64,000 nucleotides of DNA from Sodiomyces alkalinus F11 (lineage: Eukaryota; Ascomycota; Sordariomycetes; Glomerellales; Plectosphaerellaceae): positions 1,787,471 to 1,851,470 of the forward strand of contig NW_021167079.1 of NCBI RefSeq assembly GCF_003711515.1. Direction: 5' to 3'. Positions 34,089 to 45,598 of this stretch are shown here, one piece after another; position 1 is the stretch's first letter, and every line of letters begins with the position of its first letter. Made by a program: the position numbers and the translations under genes. Under the pieces are notes generated by a model. That model was not told the origin of the DNA, made no database searches, and saw nothing but the letters and a program-made list of their open reading frames with translations.

Positions 34089-34104
34089 GGGGGCAGGTGT
34101 CTGA
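31713..34104 (+). CDS. Git3/Gpr1-class G-protein-coupled receptor (putative nutrient sensor)
   Basis: Receptors of this class sense glucose or other nutrients and act through a G-alpha subunit on cAMP-PKA. Exons 31713-31954 and 32016-34104 are joined by a 61-bp intron (GTGTGT to TGCAG). Splicing yields ...RQK-LIMFVMLSD, giving about 776 aa. Exon 1 holds the first helix (ASLAFSLLTLVTIGIVL). Exon 2 has helices 2-5 in its first 170 codons, including SDALQALSFFIFP, FCQINGFILSLGIESSD, LYPYRRAAY and LALSWVPRYIIIA, which are class signatures. A disordered third loop of about 290 residues follows, then helices 6-7 (YLFMYPIVYILVWVAPLI). The tail ends in a Gly-Glu repeat encoded by GGTGAG hexamers. It resembles Aspergillus GprC/D/E, but I cannot say which. 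Confidence 0.85.
34027..34088 (+). repeat. GGTGAG hexanucleotide repeat in coding sequence
   Basis: About ten copies of GAGGGT encode Gly-Glu pairs at the receptor C-terminus. The repeated GGG runs fit a G-quadruplex pattern on the coding strand. Confidence 0.9.
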
Positions 34105-34627
34105 TTCAAGCACGGTCAGAGGCATACATACAATCCAGTCTGCCGGGAGAGCATTACTTGGCGCTCCGGATTTGGGGGAAACGGACAAAATGGAGTGGAA
34201 CGGGAATGGTGTTGGTTGGTTCGATTATTAACAAGCATGCAGACCACATTGGCCAGGTGGCCGGCCGGCGTTGGGGAGACTGAGGGCCTAGGAATCTAAC
34301 CAAGGTTTAGGATGATACCATTGTCGTTTTTTTCTTGGGTAGGGAATAGAGTATAGGCTGTCTCTAGCAGTAGCGTATGGACACAAACATGGAGGCGCAG
34401 ACAATAGTCGAAAGTTGAAGGTGGAATATTATGTTATGTGACGTCCAACTCGCCCAGAGTAGACGAGCGCTTTCCTTCATTCAACTAGGTAGGAAACTGC
34501 TGCTTCACCAGGATGAGTCGGCAAAGAGAATCAATCTCCCTGTCGACGAAGACGGGAGACTCGACCTCACAGGGACCCGTTTCCATTATCCGTTAGCCCC
34601 TGGAAAGCTCAACTTACCAAGGGCACA
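34105..34627. other. Convergent 3' intergenic region
   Basis: It lies between the convergent GPCR and amidotransferase genes. No gene is seen. Confidence 0.4.
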
Positions 34628-35500
34628 TTACTCTCGCAAGAATCGCAAAAAGCCCCGGGCAACAGCGACACCGTCATGGTCGAGATTCGCACGGGACAGC
34701 GCCTCTCCCGAGAAGTCGTCAGTGAAGATGCCCTGCCTATTTCGTGTGCGCACGATCTCGGTGACGATGGCGCCCGTGAACTCCGGGTGGCCTTGGACGG
34801 TAATGTAGCGTCTAGGGCTGTAGAAACCTTGCACGGGGCAGAGTTCAGTGTGGGCCAGAGGGAGGGAATCGGGCGGGTTGGCGGTTACGACGTCGCGGTG
34901 CATCTGGTGTATGCGCTGTGGTTTTTTTGGGGGTTTTTTTCCCCCGGAAGCTATGGTCAGACGGGCTGTTTGATGTTCGAAGTCGGGGAAGAAAGCACCG
35001 GGAACGTTCACAAAACTCACCAGCTTCTTCAGCCCGAATAGACTCTTCCCCGTTTCGGTCAGGTCGACTTCCACAACGGCCACCTCCCACCCCTTATCGC
35101 TCCGCTGGACGGGGACGCCCAAGGTGCGGCCGACAATCTGGTGGCCGAAGCAGACGCCGATGACACGTATCCTCCCGCCTTGGATGCAGGAGCGAGTATA
35201 GTTGACGAGGTCGCTGATCCATGGCTCGTCGTCAAAGGCGTTGTGCTTGCTGCCCGTTATGAGAATGGCGTCAATGTCGTCCGGGGAAGGGTAGGATACG
35301 GGAACGATGTCCGAGTCCGGGACGACGTGGTGGGCTGTGACGGTTAGGAGAGAAGACAGAGGGACGTCTTGAGATTCGGCGGCGCGGAGTAGGAGTGAGG
35401 TGAAGACGCCCGAGTAGCCATTGTACTGCTCTTTGGTGTTTGGGAGGGGGGTGTCGGTTTCGAGGATGGCAAGCCGAGTGGGAGGAGTGTGGGAGCCCAT
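34628..35500 (-). CDS. Class I glutamine amidotransferase-like protein
   Basis: Family members resemble the glutaminase domain of GMP synthase; substrates of the fungal stand-alone proteins are unknown. The ATG at 35500 begins MGSHTPPTRLAILETD, as is usual. The frame is open throughout, but a 105-bp intron (35020-34916; donor GTGAGT, acceptor CACAG, divisible by three, no stops) should be removed. This joins GLKKL directly to RIHQMHRDVV, the family arrangement, and gives 255 aa. The catalytic triad is visible: Cys in RVIGVCFGHQIVG, then His and Glu in VQGHPEF. An ITGSKHNAFDDEPWI segment precedes the nucleophile. It is divergent from the exopolyphosphatase gene across a 400-bp gap. Confidence 0.88.
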   Translation of the reverse strand: MGSHTPPTRLAILETDTPLPNTKEQYNGYSGVFTSLLLRAAESQDVPLSSLLTVTAHHVVPDSDIVPVSYPSPDDIDAILITGSKHNAFDDEPWISDLVNYTRSCIQGGRIRVIGVCFGHQIVGRTLGVPVQRSDKGWEVAVVEVDLTETGKSLFGLKKLVSFVNVPGAFFPDFEHQTARLTIASGGKKPPKKPQRIHQMHRDVVTANPPDSLPLAHTELCPVQGFYSPRRYITVQGHPEFTGAIVTEIVRTRNRQGIFTDDFSGEALSRANLDHDGVAVARGFLRFLRE

Positions 35501-35900
35501 GGTGACGGTCTTTGAGCCGGAGAGCGGAATTATGAAGATAGTACAGGTGGATTGGATAGGATAGTCCGTATGTTGTTCAGCTCGAGGATGACAGAAATCG
35601 AGCTGAGAAGACCGAGGCGAGAGATTCCGTGGGAGATGGGAGTTGGAGTCGTCGTGGACCTCGGATGCCACGATGGCGACAGGCCGATAACGGGGACGAT
35701 GATAAGACTGACTGGGGCGATAAGATAAGTTACCAAGATAAAGATAAGAGGTGCCTTGCCTCAATGATAAAACGATAAGACAACCTCTAGCCGATGCTAC
35801 CCCCGCCCGGGATTTCTAGCAAACGCGTCATCCCGCGAGTACTGTTGATGGTTTGCTGTGCATTGTGATGGCTGGACAGAGCACCGGCAAGTTGTGCGAG
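35501..35900. promoter_or_regulatory. Bidirectional promoter region, amidotransferase / Ppx1
   Basis: A 400-bp gap between divergent start codons. GATAA/TTATC-type sites are frequent around 35690-35775 (several GATAAG/GATAAA), possible GATA-factor sites, which in fungi often mark nitrogen control. Confidence 0.45.
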
Positions 35901-37203
35901 ATGTCATTGCGTCCTTCCCTCAATGCCTTCCTAGCCAAGGCCAGAGACGCATTAGCAAGTCCAGCCGCCCAGAGACCCAATCCATTGACCTTGGTCGTCG
36001 GCAACGAATCTGCAGGTAGCACAGCTCCTCGCACCTACTACTCCAGGCCGAAAGAATTTGACAAAGCAATGGACCATCGAGTTGCTAACTAACACCCCCC
36101 AAAAAGACCTCGATTCCCTCTGCTCCGCCGTCGTGTACGCCTACCTCCGTAGCACCACCCTGCCCAGCCCGACCCTCCACATCCCGCTCTCGAACCTACA
36201 CCGCGCCGACCTGGCCCTCCGACCCGAATTCACCTCCGCCCTCGCCCGCGCCCACCTGCAACCGTCTGAGCTCCTCACACTCGACAATTTACCCTCCGTC
36301 CTCGACCCACGCGCCACACGATGGGTTCTCGTCGACCATAACGCGCTCACAGGCGCCCTCGCGAAACGCGGGTTCAGCGACCACGTCGTCGGATGCATCG
36401 ACCACCATGCCGACGAGGGCCGCGTCCCGCCCACAGACGGAACGGACGAGCCACGTGTCATCGAGAAATGCGGCAGCTGCGCCAGTCTGATCGCGGGCTT
36501 CTGCCGGCCTGCGTGGGAAGAAGCACTGCGCAGCCGCGGGGGCCAGATAGAAGAACCGGATGCACATATCGCGCGACTCGCCCTGGCTCCGATCCTGGTC
36601 GACACGGCGGGACTGAAGGCGGGAGACCGAACCACCGATGCTGACGTGCAGGCGGTGGAGTTCCTCGAAGGCTTGCTCCAGGACGATCCCAGCTACGCGC
36701 GGGATACGTACGTGGACGAGCTGATGCGGACGAAGGAAGACCTGTCGGGGTTGGGGTTCCGCGACATCTTCCGGAAGGACTACAAGCAGTGGGAGGAGCG
36801 CGGTGCGGTGCTGGGCATTTCATCGGTCGTGAAGGGCCTGGACTACCTCCTGGGCGACAAGGCGGGAGGCGATGCCGAGGTCTTCCTGGAGGCGTTTCGC
36901 AAGTGGGCGGAGGAGGAGAAGAAGCTGGATGTGGCCGTTATCATGACGACGGCGCGCCCGGGTGGGGAGTTTCAGCGGGAACTGCTCGTGTGGGCCTTCA
37001 ACGAAGCAGCTGTGGCCGTGGCCGAGGGCTTCGTGGATACATTTGGTGCCGAGTTGGGTTTGGAGACTTGGCGCGAGGGGGGGTTAGACCTCGTCGAGGG
37101 GGGTGTCTGGAGAAAGGCATGGAAGCAAAGAAATGTTAAGCATAGTCGTAAGAAGGTGGGACCTATGCTGCGAGAAGCGATGAACGGGAACTCGAGGCTA
37201 TAG
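35901..37203 (+). CDS. PPX1: Exopolyphosphatase Ppx1 (DHH/DHHA2 family)
   Basis: Releases terminal phosphate from inorganic polyphosphate. Exons 35901-36015 and 36107-37203 are split by a 91-bp intron with a GCTAACTAAC branch site. Splicing restores VVGNESADLDSL, the first metal-binding motif, which the intron interrupts. The spliced protein is 403 aa, near the yeast length. Further motifs are VLVDHN, the DHH signature CIDHHADEG, and LAPILVDTAGL (metal ligand), followed by a DHHA2 domain (about residues 230-390). Start at MSLRPSLNAFL; two in-frame Met codons lie a short way upstream. Confidence 0.93.
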
Positions 37204-37851
37204 ATAATATAGTTGGAAGTTGAAAGTGATAAAAGAAAGACGAGTAGACGAAAAGACAACCCTAATATCTCTTCAGGCGGCAGGCCGTATTCTCTCAGGT
37301 TATGAACTCGAGTGACTACCGCGCCATACCAGAGTCGATGATGAGGACATGAGGTCGCGGTAAATCACCACAGACTAGAGATTCTGGAACATCGTCCCTC
37401 CAGGACTTGGGTGCACCATAATTAACGATCTTACTGAATGATTGGTACGTACCTTTATCACCGTCCTCCTGACTTTCGTTTCCCCTTTTCGGAAATCAAC
37501 TAACTTGATTAATAATCAATTACTGTACAAAGATGAGTCCAACCTCGCCCTCGGAGCGTTGACCTTTATTCTTTACCATGACATCTCCTCGTGCTTGCTT
37601 CAGATGGTTAAGTCCCTGGACTTCCCTTTCTCATAATACACAGACCACTAGACAACGCTAAGATGGAGCGAGCCGTCCTGATGCGCAGACGGAATCTCCA
37701 CAAAGTCCAGGCCTCCCTGACTTGCACAGCTGCCACAGAACAGATGACGAATGCTTCACGAAATGGGGGCGAACTGCGCCTCGTGTTTCTTCTTTTACTT
37801 TGTCACGGTTCCCGTTTGCCCAAACTCCCCACCAAGAACCCCAAATGGTGA
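37204..37851. other. Convergent 3' intergenic region
   Basis: It lies between the convergent Ppx1 and nucleoporin genes. Short ORFs here have no features. Confidence 0.4.
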
Positions 37852-40800
37852 TTACAAAAAGCGCAGGCTACCCTGGCTCCTCTCGACAAGACCCTCCACA
37901 TCCCTCCGGACAGTGCGCAGCTCGCGACGGAGATCCGCCACATCCGCCCCGCCCGGGTTCAGATTCGCCTGCGGCTGGCCGGGCGACGGCAGCGCCGCCT
38001 CGCAACGCGTCAACAAGTCCCTGACCGAGTTCCACGTGATCTCGCCGTTGTTCGTCACCGCGCCGTGGCGCCTCGTCTCCTTCTGCCACGCCTCCGCCGC
38101 GAACACGATCAGCTCGATGACCCGGATGCGGCGGTTGCCCGTGAACCCCGTCTCCTGCCGGTCGAAGACGTTCTCCAGCGACCGCACGATCTGCTGGTAT
38201 GGCACCTTCAGCCGGACGAACAGGCTCACCGGCCACGTAGGCTGGGCTCCGATCTCGCCGTCCTGCCGGTAGTCCAACGAGTACCGGCACAGCTCCGAGA
38301 GCACAAACTCGATGGGGAAGATGGCGCTGTCGAGGTGGACGCGGTGGGCAATCGTGAGGATCTTGTCCGACACCGACTCGTACTGCGCCGCCACGACCGC
38401 TACGCCTTCGCCGGCCTCTTGTAACCGAATCGTCGCCTCCTCGTGTGTCTGCTCGATCAGGTTCGACCATGTCTGCTTGACCGTCGCAGTGTTATGATAA
38501 TTCGCCGCGTCGTAAATCAAGAGACACAGGTCATAATAGCAGGCTTTGTCGGCATAGCTGTTGAAGAGCTGTCCAATCGTGCGTTAGCGGGCATGGCCGT
38601 ACAAAATATCATGGGGGCACGAAGATGGGGAGAGGAAAAAGAAAGAAAGCAAGAAAGAAAGAGAAAAAAAAAAAGAAAATGAGCTCACCTCGGAAAGGTC
38701 CCGGACCCGACCGTCTAGAGCCTGTTGAATTTCGGCCTTTTTTTCGTCGTTGATCCGCGAGTCGGCCCGTAGCCTGTCGAGGAGGTCCGCCTGGATGTTG
38801 GCCACGTCGAGTTCTTCGGTGATGCTGTGGATCAGGATCCGCTGCTGTTGTTGGCTAATGCCCACCGTCTTCACCTCCGCATTGGCCTTGGCCCTGCTGA
38901 GGAGAGTGACGCGGTCCTTGATGCCGATGGCAAAATCAGACATGGCCAGCTCGGCTTGCACTTCTGCCGCTTCGAAGTACCTGGACCTTTGGGTGTAGAA
39001 CCGACAGAGGAGATCCGCGTGCTCGAGGCTTGTTCCGGCCAGGCGCTGGAGGAAGGTGACCACATGCGGCGAGTCGATCGACAACAGACGATCACTCCAC
39101 CCTTGCTGAATATACCACTCGTAGAGGTCAAAGTGGAAGACCTCATCGTCTGACCCGTTGACGACCTCATACGCTTCGAGGCGTTTGGTGCCGAGAAGCG
39201 TCAGCCGACCGTCCACTTCCTCGGGTTCTTGGTTGATGGCCGCATCCAGGTGGCGTAGCGCATCGTGGATAAGGTCGTAGCATCGCTTGCGCTCGGCGAA
39301 CGCGTTGGCACGGGGATCGTTCGCGGGCTTGCCTTCATTCACCCAGGACAGGGCGCTGTTTCCCCTGTCACGCTCCTTCGCCACGACCAAGCACAGCTGG
39401 ATGGCGCCGGCGTAGTATTTCAGCTCGACGTACTGCGAAACGGCCGACGACAGGTTGATGAAGGACAGGTTGCCGGCGACGCGCTCAAACAGTCGCAGGC
39501 TCTCGTGGAGCAAGCTTCGCGACTGGTTGCTGTTCAACGCCTGCTCCGACGCCCTCTTCAACTGCTCCTGCGCCTTGAAGATGACCACATCATCGGGACT
39601 GCAGAAGCTCCCGCACCGTCTCCGCAGGGCATCGGCCACCGTCTCGACGTTGGATCCGCTCTCGATGTTACGATTGACGATGGACTTGACCAGGACCTTG
39701 GCGAGATCCTTGCCGGAGGCCTGGGAGAAAAGCTTTTCGAACGTGAGCTCCCTGAGTTGCTGTTGCGTGGCAGGCTCCAGGCGCATGTAGATGTCGCTCA
39801 CGCGCTCGTCGAAGAGCATGAGCACGAACGAGATGCCTTCGGAAATTCCCTCCATGAGCTTCTGAATGGCGTGGAGAGCCTGGTGTTCGGCTTGCAAGGC
39901 GACCTCCTCCTGTTTGCTAGCCACCCGTTGAAGATCAACGGGTCCCGCAAGTCCCTGGATGAAGCCCCGGTTGGTATTCAAGAAGCGCCGTAGTCTTTCT
40001 AGCTGCTCCTGCACTGTGATCAGCTTCGTTGTGGCTATCTTGGAAGTGACGAGGGCCCCGTTGGTAGCGACGACGTTGGACTTCCAAAGCGTCCTGATCA
40101 GGCGAGTGAGGTAGACGCAAAGGGCGTCGTGCCTCGAGGAGAGCCGGACCGACTCGGTGGTGAGAGGCGTGCTATCCGTCTCCGCAATGGTCGGCTGGCC
40201 GCCGTAATCGACGAAAACCGTCCTGGCCCGGTCTTCCGTGAGCTGATCGATAGCACGGGGCGCACCGGGACGCGAATCGCCCCCGTGTCCGCAAGCGACA
40301 GCCAAAGCACAAGAGATGGTTTCCACCCGCCCGTAAAGTTGGATGAACTTGCGCGTCTCCTGCTCGAGACCTTCATCCCCCACGGCGCTTCGGATGGCTG
40401 CCGCAAAGACATCGACTAGACGTCGTCGTCGGATGACATGAACACCGGTGTTGGTCAGGACGGCAAATTCGCTAGGCGGATCGTCGAACTGGACGGCAAG
40501 CTCGTTGCCAAAGCCGAGGGGTTGACTGGCGGCCGCGAAGGGTTTGGTGATCAGGCCGACCGCCTCGGCGCGGCTGCCGATGTCGATCCAGTTGCCGTGC
40601 TCCCAGTACTTGAGCACGGAAGTGGGACCGGTTGCTTTGATTCGACCGGTTTCCGGGGCCGAGACGAAGAGCAGGTCAGAATTGGGCTGGTTCTCCTTCA
40701 CGACAAAGTCCAAGAAGTAACCGGGGGGGAATCTCTCTCCCAGCCTGCTCTGCTCGAGGGTTCGGGATGACAAGTTCAGCACCGTCTCGCCGGCGCTGTT

Positions 40801-42254
40801 AGCTACGGTATGACCTAGCTGATCGGAAGGAGGAAACTTGATGTATTGCACCATCATGCTCTGGGGCGCGAGACTGGATGCGCCGCCGAGCATGTACGAG
40901 GCGGAGTTGGTGGCGCTGAGAAAGAGACGACAGCCGGTATTGGTGAGGGCCATGAGATGGAGTTTCGGGGTCTCATTGGAGGAGATAGGGCTGATGGAGA
41001 CAAAGTGCATCTTATCGTGAATAAGGGGCGAGCCATTAATCATGTGAGTGATGTCTCGCAAGCAGTGGTTCTTCTCCTTCTCGATGACCTTGGTGAGCTT
41101 GTTGGGGTTTTCCATATGGTACGTTCGGATGGTCGACGTGGACGAGAGAGTGTAGAGAAGCTTGCGCGAGTCGTCGACGACGATCTGAATCAGATGCTCT
41201 GGAGTCTTGGCCGACCAGAAGGCAGGCTGGAGCGTCACAACCGAGGTCCATTTGGGGTGGGTGTGGTTGATGCGGCCGCAGCGGTTGGAGAACCACCGCT
41301 CCTCCTCTTGATAGTAGAGCTCGTTGATGTCGGTGTCGGTGCTTCCGCCGAAGAAGATGCGGCCATCGGCGGACCCGGCGAGGTGCCGTACGTCGGTTCC
41401 CCGCAGGGACAGGTTCAGCTTGGTCTGAAAGAGGGTGACGGTCTTGTTACCAGCTGCGTTGGTCTGGGCTGAAAGACCCAGGAGAATGATGTCGGAGGCT
41501 GTGGCGACGACCAGCATATGGGTGATCTCAGCGACGAAGATGCCGGGCTTGGGGGGGACCAAAGCGACGGCGTGGATGGTGTGAGGCTGGTCTTCGAAAC
41601 CGATAAGCTCGGGGTCGGGATGGGTATAGTCCCACAAGAACAGCGAGTTGTCAATGGCAACCCAAGCATGGTTAATATCGGCGAACAGACCCATCAGTGT
41701 CTGTAGCTGACCGGCGTTGTAATGGTTGAAGACTTCGTTCGGGATAGGGTACATGTGCGTCTTGTGGAAGGGAGCCCAGGCGGAGTCAATGTTGATGAGA
41801 TCGTAATCCGAAGAAACGCCAGCTAGAGATGAGAAGCGGTTAGCAAGGCATCCGCCACGGCATCGATGACGCACAGGGGGTGGGAAGGGAAGCAGTCCGT
41901 ACATCTCGCGTACGAGTCGAGCTCGGGAAAGCTTTGATCAGCCTGAAGAAAACGATTGACAGCCTGGGCGGCCTTGGTCACGGGTGGCACATCTTGCGGC
42001 GGTTGTTGAGCTTGCGGAGCGACGGAGAGCGGACGGCTGGCACCGGGAGTCGTCGGAGCCGGAGCGGAGACTTGATGAGGCCTCGCTCCTAGAGGACCGG
42101 CAGCCCCTACGCCGGATCCGGCATTATTTGCGTCATTCCCAAACAACCTCCTCCTCACGGGGTCGTCGCTGTTGGGTTGAAACCGCGATATTGCTGGTGT
42201 GTTGATGAAGGCGCCAGGAACGGGACGTGCCGGCGTGAGTTGAGGATACGACAT
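37852..42254 (-). CDS. NUP170: Nuclear pore inner-ring nucleoporin Nup155/Nup170
   Basis: A structural component of the nuclear-pore inner ring. Three exons, 42254-41903, 41822-38689 and 38568-37852, join in frame to 1400 aa, the normal size. Intron 1 (80 bp) has GTACGG and CTCTAG ends; splicing gives SYARSGVSSDYDL at the start of the family's conserved N-terminal beta-propeller. Intron 2 (120 bp) has a GTGAGC donor and a pyrimidine-rich tract, joining RDLSE to LFNSYADKACYYDLCLLIYD. The N-terminus is Pro/Ala/Gln-rich and disordered. Residues about 120-560 carry propeller features (INHAWVAIDNSLFLWDY). The rest is alpha-helical solenoid. Confidence 0.93.
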
Positions 42255-43219
42255 TGTTGAGGACCCAGGCAGGATGAACCTGCTCTCTTCGACGATTGAT
42301 GGAGCAGACGGGCAGAAATTCTCAAAGCTGCAAGAACTTCAGTTGATCCAGGGCAAGGCGTGGGCCAGCAAGGGCTCGACCGGAATAGACTCAACCATGC
42401 ACCTAGGAAATGGGTGTGCGAAACAATTAGTAGATATCAGGGGGGGAGATGGCTGGATGGCTGAGTGGCTCTCGACGATAAATGAAAAGAATCGTCGGGC
42501 AGGAGGTAGAAGCAGCGAGGTGGTGGAGCGAGGTCGTCAAGCGGCACCTCAATTGGATGATTGGTGGTGAAGGAGAAAGACGTTGCAAGATCAACAACCA
42601 AAAAGGTCGAGTAGTCGAGAGAAGGCGCGTGGAATTTTCGCGACAGACCCGGCGTTGAGAGCAAAGGTGCGATGGACGCGCTAAACCGAATCGGGCGCAA
42701 GGCTGTGATGGTTGGAGGAGCTTTGGGCAGAGCTCTCACCGAGGTGCGTCCAATCACGTGTTGGTAATTCGGTGTACCAAATGGAGCTTCAAAAAAAGAA
42801 ATTGAAAGAAACCCGGACACTTACCCGTACATGTCATACACATCCATCGGAGGTTTAATCACATGTGAAATCTTCATGGATTAATTCAGATCCTTCTGAA
42901 TTGGAACCATTAAAACTGCTCCATAGGTATTACATAGGGATAAAATGGCTTGACCCCCAGCCATTACAAATTCCCTCTGTAAAAATCGTCAAGTCCCCCG
43001 TTGCCCATTTGTTCCAAATCATATCTGAATAAGTCGATTCCTTGGCACCAGAAATCCCAGTAGTGTAATACAAGTGGCGCCACGACAAGGTAGAGAAAAG
43101 TTGCTCTGAAGCCTAGCCGAGGACCTCAAAAAGAGCCCTCGGCCTCGTGGTGTGACATACCATCAGCCAACACAGTGACCGCGACAGGAAAGTCCCACTA
43201 AAAACCACATTAAAAGCCG
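42255..43219. promoter_or_regulatory. Upstream region of the nucleoporin gene
   Basis: Almost 1 kb between the nucleoporin start and the ketoreductase stop. Short ORFs overlap here, but none has supporting features. Confidence 0.4.
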
Positions 43220-44325
43220 TTAGGCCTTTTTGGCCTCCCTCTCAGCCTTGCGGAGCGCACGCTTCCGAATATCCTTGTGAATCTTGAGGTTGTACCAGAT
43301 GCCCAGCGAATTGCCCGCGCCGATGGTGTTCTCGACAACCCACAGCATGACCGCGTGCGACCACCAGGGCGTGTAGGTGTAGGCCCAATTCTGGTAGCCG
43401 CCGGAGCCGATCTTGCTCAGGGTGGCACGGACAAAGGCCTTGGGGGTGGGGATCAGGGCGTTGGCGCGGCGCACCTTGCTCATGGCGGTGGTGATGAGGT
43501 AGCTGAGGACGAGCTGGACGTCGACGCCCTGGGGCTTGAGCTCCTCGGCGAGGGAGCTGCTCCAGTGCTGCAGGAAGGCCTTGCTGCCCGAGTAGGTCGC
43601 CAAGTACGGGGTCGGGATCCAGCCGGCGAACGAGCCCATGGTCAGGATCAGGCCGCGGCCCCGCTTGGCGATGCGGGGCGCGATCACCGCCGTCGTCTTC
43701 AGGGTGCCCAGGCAGTTGATGGTCACGATGCTCTGGAGCTCCTCGCGCGTCGTCTCGAGGAAGGGGACGGGGATCGAGTGGCTCTGGCCGACGTTGTTGA
43801 TGAGGATGGCAATGTCCGCATCGCCGGCGACCGCTTCGAGTTGGGCGTAGTCTTCGTCCCTGTCGCGAGAAAAGTCCATGGCATGCACCCGGGTCGTCAC
43901 CTTGGGGTATTTCTTCTGGAGCTCCTCGGCAAGATCGTTGAGCTTGGAAAGGGTCCGTGAGACGAGGATGAGGTTGTAGCCCTGAGAAGCGAGTTGATAG
44001 GCGAATTCCTTGCCCAAGCCATCGGAGGCACCGGTGACGACGGCCCAGCTGCCAGGACCACCATACTTGCGAAGCTAGATGGTCATGGGATTTGGTTAGC
44101 GTGTCTACTGTGGTGTGTTGCTTCTCAGAGGACAGGACAAAAAGCTCAAAAAGGGAAAGAGACAGCGTAGGTAAGACTCACGCTGGTGCCACTCAGGAGG
44201 AAGACGCTGGCAACGAAGCGCAAGTAAGCGAGGACCTTCTTGCCCACAACTAGAGCTCCCAGGCCAGCGAGGGCCAAGAAGACCGGTTGGGGAATCTTTT
44301 CCGCAAACTCGACAATCGCCTCCAT
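43220..44325 (-). CDS. IFA38: Very-long-chain 3-oxoacyl-CoA reductase
   Basis: Carries out the NADPH-dependent second step of very-long-chain fatty-acid elongation in the ER; it feeds sphingolipid and phospholipid synthesis. Exons 44325-44182 and 44074-43220 (107-bp intron, GTGAGT to CATCTAG) give 332 aa. Exon 1 encodes an N-terminal membrane segment ([15 protein letters not shown]). The splice restores the Rossmann motif [12 protein letters not shown]. Short-chain dehydrogenase motifs follow: NNVG, a catalytic Ser in LTMGSFAG, and YSGSK (Tyr and Lys). A second hydrophobic stretch lies near [11 protein letters not shown], and the tail is Lys-rich. It is head-to-head with Erg28. Confidence 0.93.
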
Positions 44326-44723
44326 TATGCTTGGGTTGTCGAATTCAAGTTAAATCGCTTGATACCTAGTCAATTGGGCGGCGTATGTTCGGGGAGGATG
44401 TACATGAGAAGAAAAGAAGAAGAAAAAAGAAAAAAAGACCTGCTGAACTGGGAGGGTCTGACAGTACTTAGCTTCGGGAAATTTGTTGGGCCATGACGAC
44501 GCGCGACGTGAAATAGATCCTGACAATGTACCTGTACCTTGAGTACTAAGTACTCATCCTTGATATGCTGGAGACCCTTAACCCCTGACACCAGTGCTGT
44601 AGTACAACAGCGACTCCAAACCTCTTCCATCGCGGCGCTCAGGGACAAATCGAACCAACCAACTGCTTCGGAAACCAGCAAACTTTCCTGAAACTAGCCA
44701 TATTTTCCATCCAAACTTTTATC
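44326..44723. promoter_or_regulatory. Bidirectional promoter, ketoreductase / Erg28
   Basis: About 400 bp between divergent start codons of two ER lipid-biosynthesis genes. It contains an A-rich tract at 44402-44440 and a TACCTTGAGTACTAAGTACTC inverted-repeat area near 44535-44556. Confidence 0.45.
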
Positions 44724-45354
44724 ATGGTCTCCCTATCCGATCTCCTACCCCCTGGGGACGGGATTCTTCCATACTACATGGTCCTCGTACGTCCCTCTTT
44801 ACCTTTCTAGCATCAACGACACGACATTCCCGGCATCAGGACTCCAGTCAAGACAAACCACGAAGCCAAAACTGACGTAATCCCATCACATCTAGCTGTC
44901 CCTCATCTCCGTGGGGAACTCCGCGCAAGCCTTCCTCACCCTGCACTTCACCCGGCGCGTCTACAATGCCCGCTTCGTCGCCAACACGAACCTCCCCCCC
45001 AAGACGGCCAAGTTCGACCCGGAGGACTCGACCAAGAAGCTCGTGCCCGCGAGCACGGCGGCCGCCTCGAGCAACTGCGTCGACCAGGTCACCCCGCTCG
45101 CGGGGCGGCTGTTTGGCACATGGACCCTCATCACGAGCATCGTTCGCATGTACGCCGCCTACCATCTCCAGCACGGCCACATGTTCGATCTTGCCTGGTG
45201 GACATATGTCGTTGCATTCAGCCACTTCTCCAGCGAGATGTTCATCTTCAAGAGCATGACCTTCGGCAAACCCCAGATCGGGCCTTTCGTCTTCGCTTCG
45301 CTCGCTCTGATCTGGATGCCCTTGACCAGGAGCTACTATGTTGTGTCTCCGTAA
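44724..45354 (+). CDS. ERG28: Ergosterol biosynthesis scaffold Erg28
   Basis: An ER membrane protein that tethers the C-4 demethylation enzymes (Erg25, Erg26, Erg27) and Erg6. Exon 44724-44786 encodes 21 residues and exon 44896-45354 the rest, 173 aa in all. The 109-bp intron has GTACGT and CATCTAG ends and is phase 0. Signature segments are FTRRVYN, LFGTWTLITSIVRMYAAYHL, LAWWTYVVAFSHFSSEMFIFK and the C-terminal LIWMPLTRSYYV. About four hydrophobic segments are visible. A Ser/Thr/Lys-rich loop after the first helix is slightly longer than in yeast. Confidence 0.94.
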
Positions 45355-45546
45355 AATACACCATGGGGGGAGGGACAAGATTGGAAAGGATCGAGTTAAT
45401 GGATGCGTCTAGGTATCATAAGGTTGGACGAGACCATTTCTTTTTCATAACAGTCTTGATAAGATTAGGCGCATATAGGTAGGTACGACATGATAATATG
45501 AAAGGGGGGAATAAATGACAAAAGGCAAAAGAAAAAAAAAGAAAAA

Positions 45547-45598
<52 letters not shown>

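Noticed and set aside
39265..39993. Plus-strand 242-codon frame opposite the nucleoporin
   Set aside because: An antisense shadow; the opposite strand matches a known family over its full length.
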